Source: Sutterella wadsworthensis 2_1_59BFAA (GTDB lineage: Bacteria > Pseudomonadota > Gammaproteobacteria > Burkholderiales > Burkholderiaceae_F). Taken from it: a stretch of DNA of 64,000 nucleotides. The stretch is from assembly GCF_000297775.1 (NCBI RefSeq), contig NZ_JH815519.1, forward strand, positions 83,073 through 147,072. The letters run 5' to 3'. Shown here one piece after another: positions 8,215-17,845 of this stretch. The position numbers and the translations under genes are program-made. How positions within the stretch are numbered: the stretch's first letter is position 1; each line of letters opens with the position of its first letter. A model generated the notes under the pieces. That model was not told where the DNA came from, did not search any database, and saw only the letters and a program-made list of their open reading frames with translations.

Positions 8215-8335
8215 TCATATGAAAGCCTTCTCGATTCCGTAATCTGACTTTACAAATTTAGTGGTGTGGCTTCGCCACGTATTGGATGGAGGACGCGCAT
8301 GGGCGCGCCCTCCAGGGGGAGTTGTACCCCAAAAA
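8215..8335 (-). ncRNA. Candidate reRNA (omega RNA) scaffold of the TnpB element
   Basis: Three hairpins are packed together at the 3' end of tnpB: 8266-8270/8274-8278 (gtggc/gccac), 8288-8298/8303-8313 (10 of 11 pairs) and 8316-8319/8327-8330 (gggg/cccc). In the tnpB direction they end shortly before the gene stop. The guide would be read from the DNA just beyond the element right end at lower coordinates. The limits are approximate. Confidence 0.4.
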
Positions 8336-9810
8336 ATGCCCCGAACACTTGCAAACGGGGAGCTGACCATGTATTCCCGTTCCGCCTTGCTCCCGCAATT
8401 CGGCTTCGTGAGCCCCGAAGCGTCTTTCGATACTTCAGGGTCGCTACAAGGTTCATGACGACACAGACCGCTGCCGCTCAACAGTGCTTCCGCAGTCGTC
8501 CACTTCTCCAGGAGAAGGGCTCGGTCGTGTCCTTTTTCAGTTGCATGGCACGCCAGAAATGCACTCATGGCGTCTCGCTGCACGAGCGTGCCAGTGTTTC
8601 CCCAGCGGTGCCACCTTTCCTTCAACGGCTTCTTGCGATATGCATCCGTTGCCGGATCGTACTGCGACATCTTCAGCTTATAGGCATTGAGTTCGATCAC
8701 CTCGCAGCCGGCACTTTCAGCCTTGCGTTTGAGATGCTCCACAAACTCGCCCATTCCCCTCCGATTCGTCGATCGTCCGAAGCAGCGTTGAAAAGATCGG
8801 TAATTGTTTTTCTCAATTTTGATCGTGCCGCCGATCTGCAGCAGATCGTTCACAAGCTCACCGTGGTCGCGCTTGCGGGTGGCCGCCAGGCACCGATGGT
8901 GCTCGGCAAGCTTTGCCGCCGGCCTGCGTCCGCGATTGCTCGTGTTCCAAGTCGACGAACCCTTTTTCACGGTTCCGTCGGGATTGTAGTTGTCGGGATT
9001 GTTCGCTCGTCTTGAACGGTCGATCCTGCGCTGCAGAAGGCGAATCTTCGGCTCTTTCAGATCCACGTGAGGTGCAACCTCGACTATGGCCGCCTGACAC
9101 TCATGAAAATAAGCAATCCGGCTTGGACCCGGGTCGATGCCGACGACCTCGCATTTGGGCGCATATACCTTGCGAACGGGCGGCAGACCTTCGACCACGA
9201 GCTGCACGAACCAGCGCCTGACGTCGTTGAGCGTCCTGCGCACGATTCGGCAGTATTTCACGCGCCGGTCGAAGGCGAGCGCCTCCTTCATGTAGTCGGT
9301 GTCGGGCTTCATGTACGGCATCACGTGCTTGCGCCAGACAATGGCTCCACGCTCGGGCTTGTACATGATTTCCTGATTGTTCGTGCCTTCGATGGAATTG
9401 AGTCCACGCCTGAAGGATTTGAAGCGAGGTCTGCCGGCTTTCTGGAACATGTGACGCTGTAGAGCCCTCCAGACCGCTTTACCAATGCTTTGCGCTTCAT
9501 GAGCACCAATGTCTTTTCGACCGCTCGCCTTGCGATGATTATTCGCAATGATCGTAAGGCCGAACTCGGTTAGTCCAAAGGCTTTGTGAACTGCACTGAA
9601 CGCTTTCGTGCGTGCTTTCCCCTTGGGCATGTCCCGTGCCCCCCGCCACTCCTGCGTCTCACGCATGCGCTGCAGACGTCCGAGAACTGTCCCGAGCGTC
9701 GCATTGTAGAGCGTGCGTCCGAACTCAAACGCCTTTTCGAGAAAACGATTCTGCTGATCGTTCACACGAAGCGGAAGTTCGACGATGTAGGAAGAGGTGG
9801 AGGTGCGCAT
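8215..9810 (-). CDS. tnpB: TnpB-family RNA-guided nuclease lacking a zinc ribbon
   Basis: The 531-residue protein has the TnpB RuvC core with all three acidic residues: Asp226 (VVGIDPGPS), Glu333 (IKIEKNNYRSF) and Asp413 (VQRDAMSAFLA). Between the second and third motifs, where TnpB normally has a CxxC...CxxC zinc ribbon, there are no cysteines; the region reads QYDPATDAYRKKPLKERWHR. The last ~95 residues, after RuvC-III, look unlike a protein domain and overlap predicted RNA hairpins, which fits the guide RNA scaffold overlapping the 3' end of tnpB. The ATG at 9810 is the first good start. TnpB proteins cut DNA using the element-encoded RNA and help keep the element in place. Confidence 0.85.
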   Translation of the reverse strand: MRTSTSSYIVELPLRVNDQQNRFLEKAFEFGRTLYNATLGTVLGRLQRMRETQEWRGARDMPKGKARTKAFSAVHKAFGLTEFGLTIIANNHRKASGRKDIGAHEAQSIGKAVWRALQRHMFQKAGRPRFKSFRRGLNSIEGTNNQEIMYKPERGAIVWRKHVMPYMKPDTDYMKEALAFDRRVKYCRIVRRTLNDVRRWFVQLVVEGLPPVRKVYAPKCEVVGIDPGPSRIAYFHECQAAIVEVAPHVDLKEPKIRLLQRRIDRSRRANNPDNYNPDGTVKKGSSTWNTSNRGRRPAAKLAEHHRCLAATRKRDHGELVNDLLQIGGTIKIEKNNYRSFQRCFGRSTNRRGMGEFVEHLKRKAESAGCEVIELNAYKLKMSQYDPATDAYRKKPLKERWHRWGNTGTLVQRDAMSAFLACHATEKGHDRALLLEKWTTAEALLSGSGLCRHEPCSDPEVSKDASGLTKPNCGSKAEREYMVSSPFASVRGIFWGTTPPGGRAHARPPSNTWRSHTTKFVKSDYGIEKAFI

Positions 9811-9841
9811 AAGGCAATGTTACTTCACGTTCGAAAACTTT

Positions 9842-9881
9842 GTGCGCCTTACCTCTCATTGAAATGAGAGGTAAGGCGCAC
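9842..9881. repeat. Perfect 19-bp hairpin at the left end of the TnpB element
   Basis: Bases 9842-9860 are exactly complementary to 9863-9881, leaving two bases between the arms. It lies between the tnpB start and the truncated LysE gene, where an IS605-type left-end hairpin is expected. A perfect stem of this length is unusual for such ends. Confidence 0.7.
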
Positions 9882-9885
9882 GGGT

Positions 9886-10269
9886 TCTGTCAAGACCTGG
9901 CGGAAGGTCCCGCCGAAGATCGTGATCGATGCGCCGAGCGTGCAGGTGCCCGACAACGCCGGCGAGGGGCTCTTTTCGAAGTGCTTCATCCTCGCCGTCA
10001 CGAATCCGCAGCCGATGATCTTCTGTGTCTCGCTCATGCCGCAGTTCATCGACCCGGAGATCGCCTACATCCCGCAGGTAACCTTCATGATCGCGGTCTA
10101 CGCGCTGATGGTCTTCGTCTGCATGATTTTTTACGCGCTCATCGCCGACCGCATGCGCGTCTTCCTCGCAAGGGGCAGCGGCCCGAAGCTCATGAACAAG
10201 GCAAGCGCCGTGATCTTCATGCTGCTCGCCTGCTGGGTGCTCTGGAACACGGCGCAGCCGTTCCTCTGA
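9886..10269 (+). pseudogene. LysE-family exporter, truncated 5' by the TnpB element
   Basis: The frame begins at the element junction with VKTWRK, which matches the conserved GxKTWR stretch in the middle of LysE-type amino-acid exporters. It continues through the family signature NPQPMIFCVSLMPQFIDP and three membrane segments to a stop at 10269. About 125 of the usual 205 residues remain. The N-terminal half was not seen on the other side of the element, so this is more than a simple insertion. A GTG at 9922 could start a fragment, but no useful transporter would result. Confidence 0.8.
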
Positions 10270-10388
10270 GACACCCACAAAGAGGTGTTTCCAAAGGCGC
10301 CCGCCTTTGGCACAATGCTCACTTGAATGTCCAGCCCGGCGCATTCCGCGTCCGGGCCGCTCTAATTTGAAGATACGCACACCTCATC

Positions 10389-10998
10389 ATGCTTGAAGGC
10401 ATCGTCCTCGGCCTCTTCGCCGCCGCCATCCTCTCCTGCGCACTCACGGGCCATACGGTCATCTGGGCACTCATCGCAGGCTTCTTCCTCTTCTCGGGCT
10501 ACGGGCTCTTCCGCGGACACGGCCTCAAGGCGCTCGGCGCCATGGCCTCGAAGGGCGTGCGCACCATCATGGGCATCGTGATCGTCATGGCGCTCATCGG
10601 CATGCTCACGGGCTCGTGGAGGGCTTCGGGCACGATCGCCCGTCTCGTCACGGATGCGGCGGGCTTCATCACGCCCGAATGTAACGCCCTTTGGCGCCGT
10701 CCTGACGACGGCCGTCGTCACCTGCGGCATCGCCTGCAACCAGGCCCTGCCCGTGATGCTCACGAACCAGCTCTGCGACGAGGTCCGCCCCGACCGCCAG
10801 AAGATGGCGATCGACCTTGAGAACACCGTCATCGTGATCGCGCCGCTCATCCCGTGGTCGATCGCGGGCGCCGTGCCCATCGCCTCGGTCGGCGCACCCG
10901 CGGCCTGCGTGCTCGCGGCGTTCTACCTCTGGTTCCTGCCGCTTTGGCAGTGGATCCTCGCATTCGTCGAGCGTGCGCGGCAGACTCGCGGAGCCTGA
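10389..10998 (+). pseudogene. NhaC-family Na+/H+ antiporter with large internal deletion
   Basis: The first part (10389 to about 10677) encodes about 97 residues with NhaC features (MALIGMLTGSWRASGTIA). After GFITPE the match stops, and the sequence continues in another frame from about 10684 with the C-terminal NhaC signature (CNQALPVMLTNQLCDE, then AIDLENTVIVIAPLIPWSIAG) to 10998. About 250 residues of the usual 460 are missing and the junction is out of frame. The product cannot be functional. It stands next to the truncated LysE gene, marking a decaying block. Confidence 0.85.
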
Positions 10999-11035
10999 TC
11001 CAGACGACCTCTGACACCGCCGGACTCAAAAAAGC

Positions 11036-11075
11036 AAAAAAATGGAGCACGTTTCAGCGCTAAGAAACGTGCTCC
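11036..11075 (-). terminator. Terminator downstream of tRNA-Ser
   Basis: A 12-bp perfect stem (11044-11055 with 11064-11075) is followed, on the minus strand, by a run of T (AAAAAAA at 11036-11042 on the plus strand). Confidence 0.8.
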
Positions 11076-11173
11076 AAATCGTACTACATGTCTGTACGTT
11101 GTCTGACTGGTCTACATGCGGCCCAAACGCACAGTAGTAGGACCGCCCCTCAGTCGACCAGGTATAGCTCCAT

Positions 11174-11261
11174 TGGCGGAAGCGGTGGGATTCGAACCCA
11201 CGAAGGGTTGCCCCTCGCTGGTTTTCAAGACCAGTGCATTCAACCACTCTGCCACACTTCC
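11174..11261 (-). tRNA. tRNA-Ser (anticodon TGA)
   Basis: The minus strand folds as a class II tRNA of 88 bases. It has a 7-bp acceptor stem GGAAGTG/CGCTTCC (one G-T pair), an anticodon stem CTGGT/ACCAG with loop CTTGAAA, a long variable arm and a T-arm loop TTCGAAT. The CCA end is encoded at 11174-11176. A consensus promoter lies 20 bases upstream and a strong terminator follows. Confidence 0.95.
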
Positions 11262-11280
11262 GACGTCAGATAAGTTTCGC

Positions 11281-11309
11281 ATTCTACAGAAGTAATGAAA
11301 AAAAGTCCA
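11281..11309 (-). promoter_or_regulatory. Promoter of tRNA-Ser
   Basis: On the minus strand TGGACT (11309-11304) and TAGAAT (11286-11281) are separated by exactly 17 bases, with the start of transcription expected a few bases before the tRNA. Confidence 0.7.
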
Positions 11310-11348
11310 CAGGCATCGCTTGTTCCGGCAAAAGCGGAAAAAACGTTC

Positions 11349-12935
11349 TCAGCGCCCGCCTCGACGCTCCGAAGCGGGCCTGTCGGCGAGATTGGGCCTG
11401 TCCGCGGGCGCTCCGAGCAGACTCGCTTCGGACCTGAATTCGAAGCGCACGAGCGTGTCGTCGTGGGCGAGTTCGTCGCAGAAGCGGATGTCCATGCCGA
11501 GCGCGCCCGTGAAGACGAGCTCCCCGTCGAGCCAGACGAGCGGAAGGTCGGCGCGTTCGAAGGCGGGCACGCCCGCCTCGGCGAAGAGGTCCTTGAGGTA
11601 CTTCGACGGACGGTTCGGCCAGAGCTTCATTCTTTCGGCGCCGCGGCGGGCGCGAACCTCGAGGGTGCCATCGCGCAGGCGCCTCGCGCTCACGCCGCAC
11701 TCTCCGGGCAGGCACGGAATGACGGCCAGAGAGCCGTTCCAGCCGGGAAGCGCCAGCGTGTCGCCGCCTTCCCAGACGAGCACCGCATCGCGCGTATCCT
11801 CCGACCGTCTGGGCGAGACGTCGCGGATGACGAGAAGGTCGCCCCACCTGCGCATCTCCTTGGAGCGCACCTGAAGCGCAAGCTGCGAGTCGGCGTGGCT
11901 CTGCCTCACCTGCCTGAGCCCCTCCTCAAGACGCGCTCGGTTGGGCAGCTGCATGCCTTCCTCCTGCATCCAGGTGCGCAGGCACCAGGCCTGGCGGGCG
12001 GGGATCAGCCTGAGAAGCGCGGGAATGCGCAGGGCGTGCGGATTCGCCTCGTCCCTGCACCGCGCAAGATCGTCGAGCGAAACGGAGCGGAGCACCTCGG
12101 CCGCCTCGGCCGTGAGCGAAACGGCGCGCGCCGCGGCCTGCCTGAAGCCCGGACGGATCTTGTCGAGAAGCGGCACGACCTCGCGGCGGATGCGGTTGCG
12201 CAGGTACTTCGGACTCTGGTTCGACTCGTCCTCGACGTAGCTGAGCTTCACGCTTCGGGCGTACCTGTCGATGTCGGCGCGAAGCACGCCGCTCCAGGGA
12301 CGCACGAGCAGAAGCGGCGGCGCGTTTCTCGAGGCCGCAAGTCCAGGGATCACGAGCTCGCGCGTCTGCGGAAAGGCGGCGAGTCCTTCGGGCCCCGCGC
12401 CGCGCATCCACTGCATGAGGAAGGTCTCGATGCGGTCGTCCTCGTGATGCGCCGTCAGCACGACGTCATAGGCCTCCTCGCGTGCAAAGCGCGCAAGCGC
12501 CCTGTAGCGGACCTCGCGGGCCGCGGCCTCGACGCCTTCGCCTGTCTGCCTGACCGTCACGCGCACGGGCGTGAACGGAATGCGCCTTGTCTCGCACTCG
12601 GCGCGGCAGTGCGCCTCCCAGTCGTCCGCATTGGGCGAGAGGCCGTGATTGACGTAGACCGCATGCACGCGGGCGATGAGAAACTGGCGTGGACGATGAA
12701 AGAGCTTCTCGACGACGTCAAGGAGCGCCATGGAGTCGCGCCCGCCCGAAAGCGCCACGACGACGCGCACGGGATTGAGCGGCCGGAGCGAGAATTCGTC
12801 CCCCTTGACGCCGAGAAGCGTTTCGGCCGCATCGGAGAGCGCGTCGTAGACGAGCTGCGTCAGACGCTCGGCGAGCGCCTTCGAGGGGCGCGGCGCGGAC
12901 TTGCGGGCTGGGGCTTTTCTGGGAGCGTCGGACAT
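11349..12935 (-). CDS. tilS: tRNA(Ile)-lysidine synthetase
   Basis: The protein of about 528 residues attaches lysine to C34 of tRNA-Ile(CAU) using ATP, so that the tRNA reads AUA. The N-type ATP pyrophosphatase P-loop SGGRDS is at about residues 63-68, followed by VNHGL and the TAHHEDDRIET segment that are typical of TilS. The C-terminal part matches the TilS substrate-binding domains more loosely. The start is taken at the ATG at 12935, since the upstream TTG at 12956 adds seven residues without a ribosome binding site. It is downstream of accA on the same strand, separated by a bidirectional hairpin. The Arg/Ala-rich ends are slightly longer than usual. Confidence 0.92.
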   Translation of the reverse strand: MSDAPRKAPARKSAPRPSKALAERLTQLVYDALSDAAETLLGVKGDEFSLRPLNPVRVVVALSGGRDSMALLDVVEKLFHRPRQFLIARVHAVYVNHGLSPNADDWEAHCRAECETRRIPFTPVRVTVRQTGEGVEAAAREVRYRALARFAREEAYDVVLTAHHEDDRIETFLMQWMRGAGPEGLAAFPQTRELVIPGLAASRNAPPLLLVRPWSGVLRADIDRYARSVKLSYVEDESNQSPKYLRNRIRREVVPLLDKIRPGFRQAAARAVSLTAEAAEVLRSVSLDDLARCRDEANPHALRIPALLRLIPARQAWCLRTWMQEEGMQLPNRARLEEGLRQVRQSHADSQLALQVRSKEMRRWGDLLVIRDVSPRRSEDTRDAVLVWEGGDTLALPGWNGSLAVIPCLPGECGVSARRLRDGTLEVRARRGAERMKLWPNRPSKYLKDLFAEAGVPAFERADLPLVWLDGELVFTGALGMDIRFCDELAHDDTLVRFEFRSEASLLGAPADRPNLADRPASERRGGR

Positions 12936-13019
12936 GGGCGGACTGGAGGGACTCAAAGGGCCGTGAAAAACAAAGCCGTCATTGTACTGCGGCGGGCGAC
13001 ACGAGCGGGAAGAAATCCA

Positions 13020-13056
13020 AAAAAGGCACGTCCTCCATGGAGAAACGTGCCTTTTT
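13020..13056. terminator. Bidirectional terminator between accA and tilS
   Basis: A perfect 12-bp stem (13020-13031 with 13045-13056) includes AAAAA on the left and TTTTT on the right, so it can end transcription of accA on the minus strand. Confidence 0.8.
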
Positions 13057-13082
13057 GAGACGGGCGGGACGGTGAGGTCCGC

Positions 13083-14234
13083 TTATTCGGCCTTTTCCGC
13101 TTCAGCGGCCTTCGCTTCTTCGGCGGCAGGCCTGGCCTTCACGGACTTCGCGGCCTGTGCGGCCTTCTTGGCGTACGGGCAATCGCAGGGATCGGCCTTG
13201 GCGTCGGGTTGAGCTTCAGGCGCGGCGGCGGGAGCCTCGGGCTCGGGAACCTCCTCAGCGAGGCGCTCGAAGCGGCCGTAGCCCTCGAGCCTCTCGGCGC
13301 GGCGTGCGAGCAGCGTCGGCATGTCGTGCTTCATGAGGACGCGAAGCTCGTCGACGAGAGCCTTCTTGAGGGTGGTCGCCATGAGCTTGGGATCGCGGTG
13401 GGCGCCGCCGAGCGGCTCGGAGAGCACGCGGTCGACGAGGCCGAGCTGCGAGAGGCGCGGGGCCGTCAGGGCGAGCGCTTCGGCGGCGCGCGGGGCCTGG
13501 CCGGCGTCCTTGAAGAGAATGGACGCGCAGCCCTCGGGACTGATGACCGAGTAGGTCGAGTACTGAAGCATCATCACGGTGTCGGCGACGGCGATCGCGA
13601 GCGCGCCGCCGGAGCCGCCCTCGCCAATCACGCAGGAGACGATCGGCACGTTGAGGGTGGACATCGCGTAGATGTTGTGGCCGATGGCCTCGGACTGGCC
13701 GCGCTCCTCGGCGTCGATGCCGGGATAGGCGCCCGGGGTATCGACGAAGGTGATGACGGGCAGGCCGAACTTCTCGGCGAGCTTCATGAGGCGCAGGGCC
13801 TTCCTGTAGCCCTCGGGACGGGCCATGCCGAAGTTGCGGCGGGTGCGCTCGCGCAGCGTGCGGCCCTTCTGGTTGCCGATCACGATGACGTTCATGTCGG
13901 CGAGGCGGGCGAGACCGCCCACGATCGCCTCGTCGTCCGCAAAGGCGCGGTCGCCGTGGAGCTCCTGGAAGTCCGTGAACATCATGTCGATGTAGTCGAG
14001 CGTGTACGGGCGGTTCGGATGGCGCGCGACGAGCGACATCTGCCAGGGCGTGAGGTCCGCGTAGACCTTCTTCAGAAGCTCGCGGGACTTGTTCTCCAGC
14101 TGCGCGACTTCGGCGTCGATCGAGACGGCGACGGCGCTCTCGGAGGTGTTCTCGGCAAGCTCCCTGAGCTCGTCGACCTTCTTCTCGAAGGCCTCGATGT
14201 CGTGTTCAAATTCAAGAAAAACGCGTTTTGCCAT
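13083..14234 (-). CDS. accA: Acetyl-CoA carboxylase carboxyltransferase subunit alpha
   Basis: The 383-residue protein is half of the carboxyltransferase that moves the carboxyl group from carboxybiotin to acetyl-CoA, the first step of fatty-acid synthesis, together with AccD. Typical segments are [46 protein letters not shown] and [11 protein letters not shown]. The body ends at about residue 320, the normal length. It is followed by an extra ~60-residue tail rich in Ala, Pro, Glu and Lys with one [10 protein letters not shown] cysteine cluster. The gene ends at the terminator to its left, and cysS lies 35 bases upstream on the same strand, suggesting a cysS-accA transcript. Confidence 0.95.
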   Translation of the reverse strand: MAKRVFLEFEHDIEAFEKKVDELRELAENTSESAVAVSIDAEVAQLENKSRELLKKVYADLTPWQMSLVARHPNRPYTLDYIDMMFTDFQELHGDRAFADDEAIVGGLARLADMNVIVIGNQKGRTLRERTRRNFGMARPEGYRKALRLMKLAEKFGLPVITFVDTPGAYPGIDAEERGQSEAIGHNIYAMSTLNVPIVSCVIGEGGSGGALAIAVADTVMMLQYSTYSVISPEGCASILFKDAGQAPRAAEALALTAPRLSQLGLVDRVLSEPLGGAHRDPKLMATTLKKALVDELRVLMKHDMPTLLARRAERLEGYGRFERLAEEVPEPEAPAAAPEAQPDAKADPCDCPYAKKAAQAAKSVKARPAAEEAKAAEAEKAE

Positions 14235-14269
14235 GATGGTCGATATGTCCTGAAATGGGTCCGTGGAAC

Positions 14270-15676
<1,407 letters not shown>

Positions 15677-15994
15677 GGGTGAGGAGTCCTTCTACTCTTA
15701 TATATAGGCGTCTGCGCGCATGGAGGCGCGTGCGCAGGGGCGGGATGCGCCCCGCGCTTGCATGCGTGCGTCCTGCAGGGCCGTGAAACGGGAATCATCC
15801 GCCGTGAGGCCGCAGTGGGCTAAAATGTGGCGCAGACTGAAACATCGCTGCAGGAAGTATAGCCGCCCCGTCCCCTCGCTGCCGTCGCGAATCGAGCGCA
15901 AGCCGCTTTTTCGCGTGCGCCCTAGCCTCAAGCGGGGATGCGCGGTCATCCTTTCCGCCGAAGCCCATCATCCAAGACAGAAGAGAAGATACAC
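15677..15994. other. Divergent promoter region between cysS and the TPR gene
   Basis: No gene is supported. On the plus strand a TAAAAT at 15821-15826, in the context GGGCTAAAATGTGG, looks like the -10 element of the TPR-cyclophilin genes. The same GCTAAAAT wording precedes mltG and yciB in this window. On the minus strand the TATATA near 15700-15706 may serve cysS. Confidence 0.4.
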
Positions 15995-16534
15995 ATGCGA
16001 CGCCTCATTACCGCCGCGCTCCTCGCGCTCGCCCTCGGCTCCGCCCAGGCCGCCACCCAGATGGAGCAGCTCGCCAAGCAGATGCACCCGAGCGAATTCC
16101 CGGCCCAGATCGAAAAGCTTCTCAACAGCGGCAATGCCGCCCAGGCGCTCGAGCTCGCCGACCTCGGCATCCGCAGGAACGAACGCAGCCCGCAGCTGCG
16201 CTTCATGAGGGCCGTGGCGCTCGAAAACCTCACCAGGTCCGAAGAGGCCGTGCGCGAGCTCAAGCAGCTCATCATCGACTATCCCGAAATCCCCGAGCCC
16301 TACAACAACCTCGCCGTGATCGAGGCGGGTCTCGGCAACCTCGAGGAAGCCGTCGCGCACCTCAAGCAGGCCCTGCGCATCAACCCGGACTTCGCGCTTG
16401 CGCGCAAGAACCTCGGCGACGTCTATCTCGCGCTCGCCCGCGAGGCCTATGAGCAGGCCGTCGTGAAGCTTCCGAACAACCACGTCCTCGAGCGCCGCCT
16501 CAACACGCTCAAGAGCCTCGAGGCCGCCCGCTGA
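15995..16534 (+). CDS. Exported tetratricopeptide-repeat protein
   Basis: The 179-residue product starts with a clear signal peptide (RRLITAALLALALGSAQA, cleavage after AQA). Three to four TPR-like helical pairs follow, for example PEPYNNLAVIEAGLGNLEEA and AHLKQALRINPDFALARKN. It probably acts as a periplasmic protein-interaction module; the specific partner is unknown. The ATG at 15995 is chosen over one at 15938 because the signal peptide begins there and an AGAAGAG site precedes it. It is the first gene of a run with two cyclophilins and lpxH. Confidence 0.8.
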   Translation: MRRLITAALLALALGSAQAATQMEQLAKQMHPSEFPAQIEKLLNSGNAAQALELADLGIRRNERSPQLRFMRAVALENLTRSEEAVRELKQLIIDYPEIPEPYNNLAVIEAGLGNLEEAVAHLKQALRINPDFALARKNLGDVYLALAREAYEQAVVKLPNNHVLERRLNTLKSLEAAR

Positions 16535-16572
16535 GCCGGGCTGCGTGCAACCCAAAAACAAGGCAGACAATC

Positions 16573-17154
16573 ATGAAAATCCGCTCCCGCATCCTTCTTC
16601 CGCTCGCGCCCGCCCTTCTGGGCCTTCCCGGCGCCGTCCTCGCCGCCTCGCCCGCCCGCGACCCGCGCGTCGAGATCGTCACCGACATGGGCACGATCGT
16701 CGTGCAGCTCGCCCCGTCGCGCGCGCCCCGCACGGTCGAGAACTTCCTGCGCTACGTCCGCGAGGGCCACTACGCGGGCACGGTCTTTCACCGCGTGATC
16801 CAGGGCTTCATGATCCAGGGCGGCGGCTTCACCGCCGAGATGCAGCAGAAGCCCGTGCATGATCCGATTCCGCTCGAGGCCCGCGGCGGCCTGCCCAACG
16901 ACAGGTACACGATCGCCATGGCCCGCACCTCCTACCCGCACTCCGCGACCGCGCAGTTCTTCATCAACGTTGCGGACAACAGCTTCCTCAACGCCTCCCA
17001 GGCCGCCGACGGCCAGGGCTACTGCGTCTTCGGCCGCGTCGTCAAGGGTCAGGACGTGGTCGACAAAATCGCCGAGGTCCGCACGGGCGTCAAGGCCGGC
17101 ATGCGCGACGTGCCCGTCAAGCCCGTGACGATCGTCTCCGCGCGCGTGCTCTGA
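16573..17154 (+). CDS. ppiA: Periplasmic cyclophilin-type peptidyl-prolyl isomerase
   Basis: The 193-residue protein has an N-terminal signal peptide (LLPLAPALLGLPGAVLAA) and a complete cyclophilin domain with FHRVIQGFMIQGGGF, AMARTSYPHSATAQFFINV and YCVFGRVVKGQDVVDKI. It catalyses proline cis-trans isomerisation in the periplasm. It is 38 bases after the TPR gene and 115 before its cytoplasmic paralogue; the two are clearly duplicates. Confidence 0.9.
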   Translation: MKIRSRILLPLAPALLGLPGAVLAASPARDPRVEIVTDMGTIVVQLAPSRAPRTVENFLRYVREGHYAGTVFHRVIQGFMIQGGGFTAEMQQKPVHDPIPLEARGGLPNDRYTIAMARTSYPHSATAQFFINVADNSFLNASQAADGQGYCVFGRVVKGQDVVDKIAEVRTGVKAGMRDVPVKPVTIVSARVL

Positions 17155-17269
17155 GACACGGAGAACGGGCCTCTCGCACAGCCCTGCTTTGTGCGACAAT
17201 ACCCCATTGCCCGCCGCCCCGCGGGGCGGCGGATGTTTGAATGAATTACGTTTTTAGACTGACAAGACA

Positions 17270-17761
17270 ATGATTCGCTTTACGACCAACAAGGGCGTGA
17301 TCGACATCGAGCTCGATCACGAACACGCTCCCAAGAGTTCCGCCAACTTCGAACAGTACGTCCGCGACGGCTTCTACGACGGCACGATCTTCCATCGCGT
17401 CATCAAGGGCTTCATGATCCAGGGCGGCGGCTTCGAACGAGGCATGAAGGAGAAGGCCACCCGCGCCCCGATCGAAAACGAAGCCGCCAACGGTCTCAAG
17501 AACAACAAGTACACCATCGCCATGGCCCGTACGTCCGCCCCGCACTCCGCGTCGTCCCAGTTCTTCATCAACGTCGTCGACAACGACTTCCTGAACCACA
17601 CGGCTCCGAACCCGCAGGGCTGGGGCTACGCCGTCTTCGGCAAGGTCACGGCCGGCCAGAACGTCGTCGATGAAATCGCCCGCGTTCCCACCTCCACGCA
17701 CGGCTTCTACGGTGACGTCCCCGTCGATGACATCGTGATCGAAAAGGCCGAAATCCTCTGA
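17270..17761 (+). CDS. ppiB: Cytoplasmic cyclophilin-type peptidyl-prolyl isomerase
   Basis: The 163-residue protein is a minimal cyclophilin without signal peptide. It has all the usual segments (FHRVIKGFMIQGGGF, AMARTSAPHSASSQFFINVV, GYAVFGKVTAGQNVVDEI), including the catalytic Arg in FHRV. It acts on cytoplasmic proteins. It closely resembles the exported paralogue just upstream. Length and start are normal. Confidence 0.95.
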   Translation: MIRFTTNKGVIDIELDHEHAPKSSANFEQYVRDGFYDGTIFHRVIKGFMIQGGGFERGMKEKATRAPIENEAANGLKNNKYTIAMARTSAPHSASSQFFINVVDNDFLNHTAPNPQGWGYAVFGKVTAGQNVVDEIARVPTSTHGFYGDVPVDDIVIEKAEIL

Positions 17762-17845
17762 TAGAGCCCGCTCAACACGAGCCCCTGGGGCGCCGAGATG
17801 ACACGTCCGGCGCCCTTCCGTTCATTTAGACTGGACAAATCCGCC

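Larger units (their letters stand above)
8215..9881 (-). mobile_element. Solo TnpB element (IS200/IS605 superfamily), no TnpA
   Basis: The element consists of one tnpB gene on the minus strand, a cluster of hairpins at its 3' end (8266-8330), and a perfect 19-bp hairpin upstream of the start (9842-9881). No TnpA gene is nearby, so movement would need a TnpA in trans. The left end abuts the middle of a LysE-type gene. The exact right end is not resolved. Confidence 0.55.

Noticed and set aside
7990-8247. 85-codon frame between the IS1111 and TnpB elements
   Set aside because: It crosses several inverted repeats, has no ribosome binding site and resembles no family.
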